A stretch of DNA of 6,551 bases from positions 1-6,551 of the forward strand of contig OMSM01000240.1 in assembly GCA_900313745.1 (NCBI GenBank), given 5' to 3'. Source of the stretch: an uncultured Lachnospiraceae bacterium (lineage in GTDB: Bacteria > Bacillota > Clostridia > Lachnospirales > Lachnospiraceae). The first letter of the stretch is position 1; the number at the start of each line of letters is the position of its first letter. The notes under the pieces were generated by a model. That model saw nothing but the letters and a program-made list of their open reading frames with translations, ran no database searches and was not told the origin of the DNA. The position numbers were made by a program, and so were the translations under genes. This document shows positions 4,951 through 6,551 of the stretch, piece after piece.

Positions 4951-6024
4951 ATGTTTGAGATCGTGGACCATGTTCTTAAGGGATATTCGGGCAGCGAACC
5001 GAGACTTACGGTGCCTGCGGGGGTAATCCGCATCGAGGACAGCGCCTTTGCCGGAAACGGCGCGATAGAGCAGATATTGCTTCCGGAATCGCTTAAGTCC
5101 GTAGGGAAGCTGGCCTTCTCGGAGTGCGCAAAGCTGGAGCGGGTTGTTTTCTCCCGGGGTGAGGTGTCGCTCGGCGAGGGGGCTTTTGCCGGGAGCTACG
5201 GCATGCGCTATATTGTCGGCTGGCAGCGCTCCCAGCAGATCGGCTTCGGGCTTTACGAGTACGTCCCGGGCTTCGTCGTGAGGGACGGTTTCCTGGAGAG
5301 GGCTTCCGTCGTGTACGGGTACCTCGGCCCGAAGGCGGAGACTGTCTCCGTGCCGGAAGGGACACAGAGCATATACTGGGGAGCGTTCATGCAGAACCGG
5401 GAGATCGAAGGAACCTTCATTCCGGGCACGGTCAAGGTCATCGGCCCGGCGGCCTTCTACGGCTCCTCGGTGAAAAAGGCCTTCCTCGAGGAGGGAGTGG
5501 AGGAGATCGGGGACAGTGCTTTCCGGTTCTCCGCGCTGGAATTCATCTCCATTCCGGCTTCCGCGAAGACAATCAGCAGGAACAGCTTTGCCATGTGCAG
5601 AAACCTGCGCCACGTCGGCGTTGCGGAGCCGGGACAGGTTTTCGCTCCGGGGGCGGAGATCGACATCGGCTCCATCCTGTACACGGAGGAACTGGAGGAA
5701 AAACCTGCGCCGGCCGCCGCGGTGCGCAAGGACTACGGTTTTTCCTTCGACGCGGAGGAGAGGTGCCATTTAAGGATTCCTGCGCTTGAGGGAAGGGAGC
5801 CGGCTGTCCGGGAGGAGATCTACGTCAGGGCGAACGGCCTTATGACGGACCGCTATGTTTATGCCGTGCGCCTTGTCACCGACAGAAACGGGATTTTCCG
5901 GAAGGCCGTCATTTCCAAGATCCCGGAGGAACTGTGGGGTGCAGGAGAGGACGAAAAGTGCGGGCGGCTTACGGAAAAGGAGATCAAGATCCTTAAAGCC
6001 TATATCATGAGGAATTATTTCTAA
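4951..6024 (+). CDS. BspA-type leucine-rich repeat (LRR_5) protein with an unrecognised C-terminal region
   Basis: The 357-residue protein has BspA/LRR_5-type repeats of 22-23 residues, each with an Ala-Phe or Ser-Phe turn followed by an L..I.IP strand. The turns are at 32-33, 55-56, 78-79, 145-146, 168-169, 190-191 and 212-213. The 67-residue gap after the third equals about three degenerate repeats and contains GFVVRDGFLERASVVYGYLG. Typical strands are QILLPESLKSVGKLAF (41-56) and EGVEEIGDSAF (181-191). Such repeats form a curved solenoid that usually binds proteins or surfaces. There is no signal peptide, transmembrane segment or cell-wall anchor, so unlike classic BspA adhesins it appears intracellular. 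After a linker with PAPAAA (252-257), residues 260-357 form a charged region I do not recognise: beta-rich to about 325, then a helical end rich in K, E and I. Its own extended -10 promoter is just downstream of repeat copy C. The function is unknown. Confidence 0.8.
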   Translation: MFEIVDHVLKGYSGSEPRLTVPAGVIRIEDSAFAGNGAIEQILLPESLKSVGKLAFSECAKLERVVFSRGEVSLGEGAFAGSYGMRYIVGWQRSQQIGFGLYEYVPGFVVRDGFLERASVVYGYLGPKAETVSVPEGTQSIYWGAFMQNREIEGTFIPGTVKVIGPAAFYGSSVKKAFLEEGVEEIGDSAFRFSALEFISIPASAKTISRNSFAMCRNLRHVGVAEPGQVFAPGAEIDIGSILYTEELEEKPAPAAAVRKDYGFSFDAEERCHLRIPALEGREPAVREEIYVRANGLMTDRYVYAVRLVTDRNGIFRKAVISKIPEELWGAGEDEKCGRLTEKEIKILKAYIMRNYF

Positions 6025-6043
6025 AACTTAAGCCTTTCGGCAG

Positions 6044-6073
6044 TTGACTAATATCCCTGCGGCGGTGTACAAA
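6044..6073 (+). promoter_or_regulatory. Promoter of the secreted repeat protein
   Basis: TTGACT (6044-6049, 5/6) and TACAAA (6068-6073, 4/6) are separated by 18 nt. They start 20 nt after the LRR stop codon, with no convincing terminator in between. Transcription would start near 6080, leaving a leader of about 35 nt that ends in GGAGG (6104-6108), 6 nt before the ATG. Confidence 0.5.
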
Positions 6074-6114
6074 GAGAAAGAATTGTTTTTATCAGTCACA
6101 TCTGGAGGATAATA

Positions 6115-6551
6115 ATGAGAACAAGAGTACTTGCAGTGCTGGCAGCGCTTATTCTGCTCTGTTCCGGCATGACCGTATGTGCCGCCCCCAAGGTGATGGC
6201 GGACGGCGGAGTTTTTGACCCGCAGTTCTATGCTGCTTTTTATCCGGATGTCTACGCGGCGTTCGGGAACAATGAGAACCTGCTGTACCAGCATTATCTC
6301 CGGTACGGCAAGGCGGAGGGAAGGCTTCCCTACGACCCCGCTTCGATGCCGGTTTCCGGCGTGAAGACAATGTCGGACGGCGGACTGTTCGATCCGCAGT
6401 TCTACTACAATACTTATCCGGATGTCGCGGCCGCGTTTGGGCATAACGAGGCGCTGCTCTATCAGCACTACCTTCTCTACGGGAAGAAGGAGGGCCGCCT
6501 TCCGTATGCCGGCGCGAACACTGTGGCCCCTCCGGCACCGGCCGCTCCTGC
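6115..6551 (+). CDS. Secreted protein with tandem 46-residue FDPQFY/GKxEGRLPY repeats, N-terminal part, runs off the right edge
   Basis: The frame is open for 145 codons plus two bases to the window end. The N-terminus is a classic Sec signal peptide: basic MRTR, hydrophobic VLAVLAALILLCSGMTV, and probable cleavage after V-C-A at residue 23. Neither cysteine has a lipobox, so it is not a lipoprotein by sequence. Two tandem repeats follow, residues 28-73 and 86-131, identical at 36 of 46 positions, with the pattern DGG.FDPQFY..YPDV.AAFG.NE.LLYQHYL.YGK.EGRLPY. From memory, such units occur in extracellular proteins of Clostridia, often before a catalytic or CAP-type domain. That is family knowledge I could not check. 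Residues 132-145 begin an Ala/Pro-rich linker (TVAPPAPAAP), suggesting that another domain follows outside the window. The start is fixed by GGAGG 6 nt upstream. It is in the same orientation as the LRR gene but has its own promoter. Confidence 0.8.
   Translation, partial: MRTRVLAVLAALILLCSGMTVCAAPKVMADGGVFDPQFYAAFYPDVYAAFGNNENLLYQHYLRYGKAEGRLPYDPASMPVSGVKTMSDGGLFDPQFYYNTYPDVAAAFGHNEALLYQHYLLYGKKEGRLPYAGANTVAPPAPAAP

Noticed and set aside
4843..5769. A 308-residue minus-strand open frame opposite the LRR gene
   Set aside because: It is antisense to clear LRR repeats and begins and ends at arbitrary points, including inside repeat copy C. The translation lacks any domain pattern.
6115..6186. 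Lipoprotein signal peptide in the secreted protein
   Set aside because: The residues before Cys16 (ILL) and Cys22 (MTV) do not fit a lipobox, which needs a small residue at -1. A type-I signal peptidase site after residue 23 fits better.
6028..6538. Minus-strand open frames opposite the secreted repeat protein
   Set aside because: The plus strand has promoter, ribosome binding site, signal peptide and conserved tandem repeats. The minus frames only mirror that repeat structure.

Overview
The window is GC-rich, with a strong preference for G or C at third codon positions. It carries strong AGGAGG-type ribosome binding sites, extended -10 promoters, a FucO-type iron alcohol dehydrogenase, a BspA-type leucine-rich repeat protein and a secreted protein with FDPQFY...GKxEGRLPY repeats. 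This mix suggests a Gram-positive anaerobe of the Clostridia, probably a Lachnospiraceae-like gut or rumen organism. That assignment is inferred from gene style and is not proven by any marker gene.

Layout, left to right. (1) Positions 1-569, minus strand: the N-terminal 189 codons of a right-handed beta-helix (pectate-lyase-like) protein whose C-terminus lies outside the window. (2) A 263-nt divergent intergenic region with two dyad-symmetric elements and a good extended -10 promoter for the next gene. (3) 833-1978, plus: a lactaldehyde reductase / propanediol oxidoreductase (fucO) with all four iron ligands. (4) 2006-2064: a long hairpin repeat. (5) 2095-3066, plus: a cytoplasmic GH5-like glycosidase, ending at a rho-independent terminator. 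(6) 3130-4701, minus: a type-B carboxylesterase converging on the glycosidase. (7) 4796-4890: a second, nearly perfect copy of the hairpin repeat, directly upstream of a promoter. (8) 4951-6024, plus: a cytoplasmic LRR protein with an unrecognised C-terminal region. (9) 6115-6551, plus: the start of a secreted protein with two tandem 46-residue repeats, running off the right edge.

The beta-helix protein, glycosidase and esterase are all of types that act on plant or host glycans and their esters. None of the three has a signal peptide, so they would act on imported oligosaccharides. FucO reduces the lactaldehyde produced when deoxy-sugars such as fucose or rhamnose are broken down. The window therefore looks like an accessory carbohydrate-utilisation region rather than one defined operon: gene orientations alternate and several genes seem to have their own promoters.

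The most unusual element is a palindromic repeat family with core GCCAGGGGACGGTTCTGTGG, present three times. One copy is a hairpin between fucO and the glycosidase. One is a half-copy that encodes the last residues of the esterase. One is a 71-nt perfect palindrome with a 12-bp tandem duplication in one arm. It looks like a small non-coding REP- or MITE-like mobile palindrome. No transposase is present in the window.
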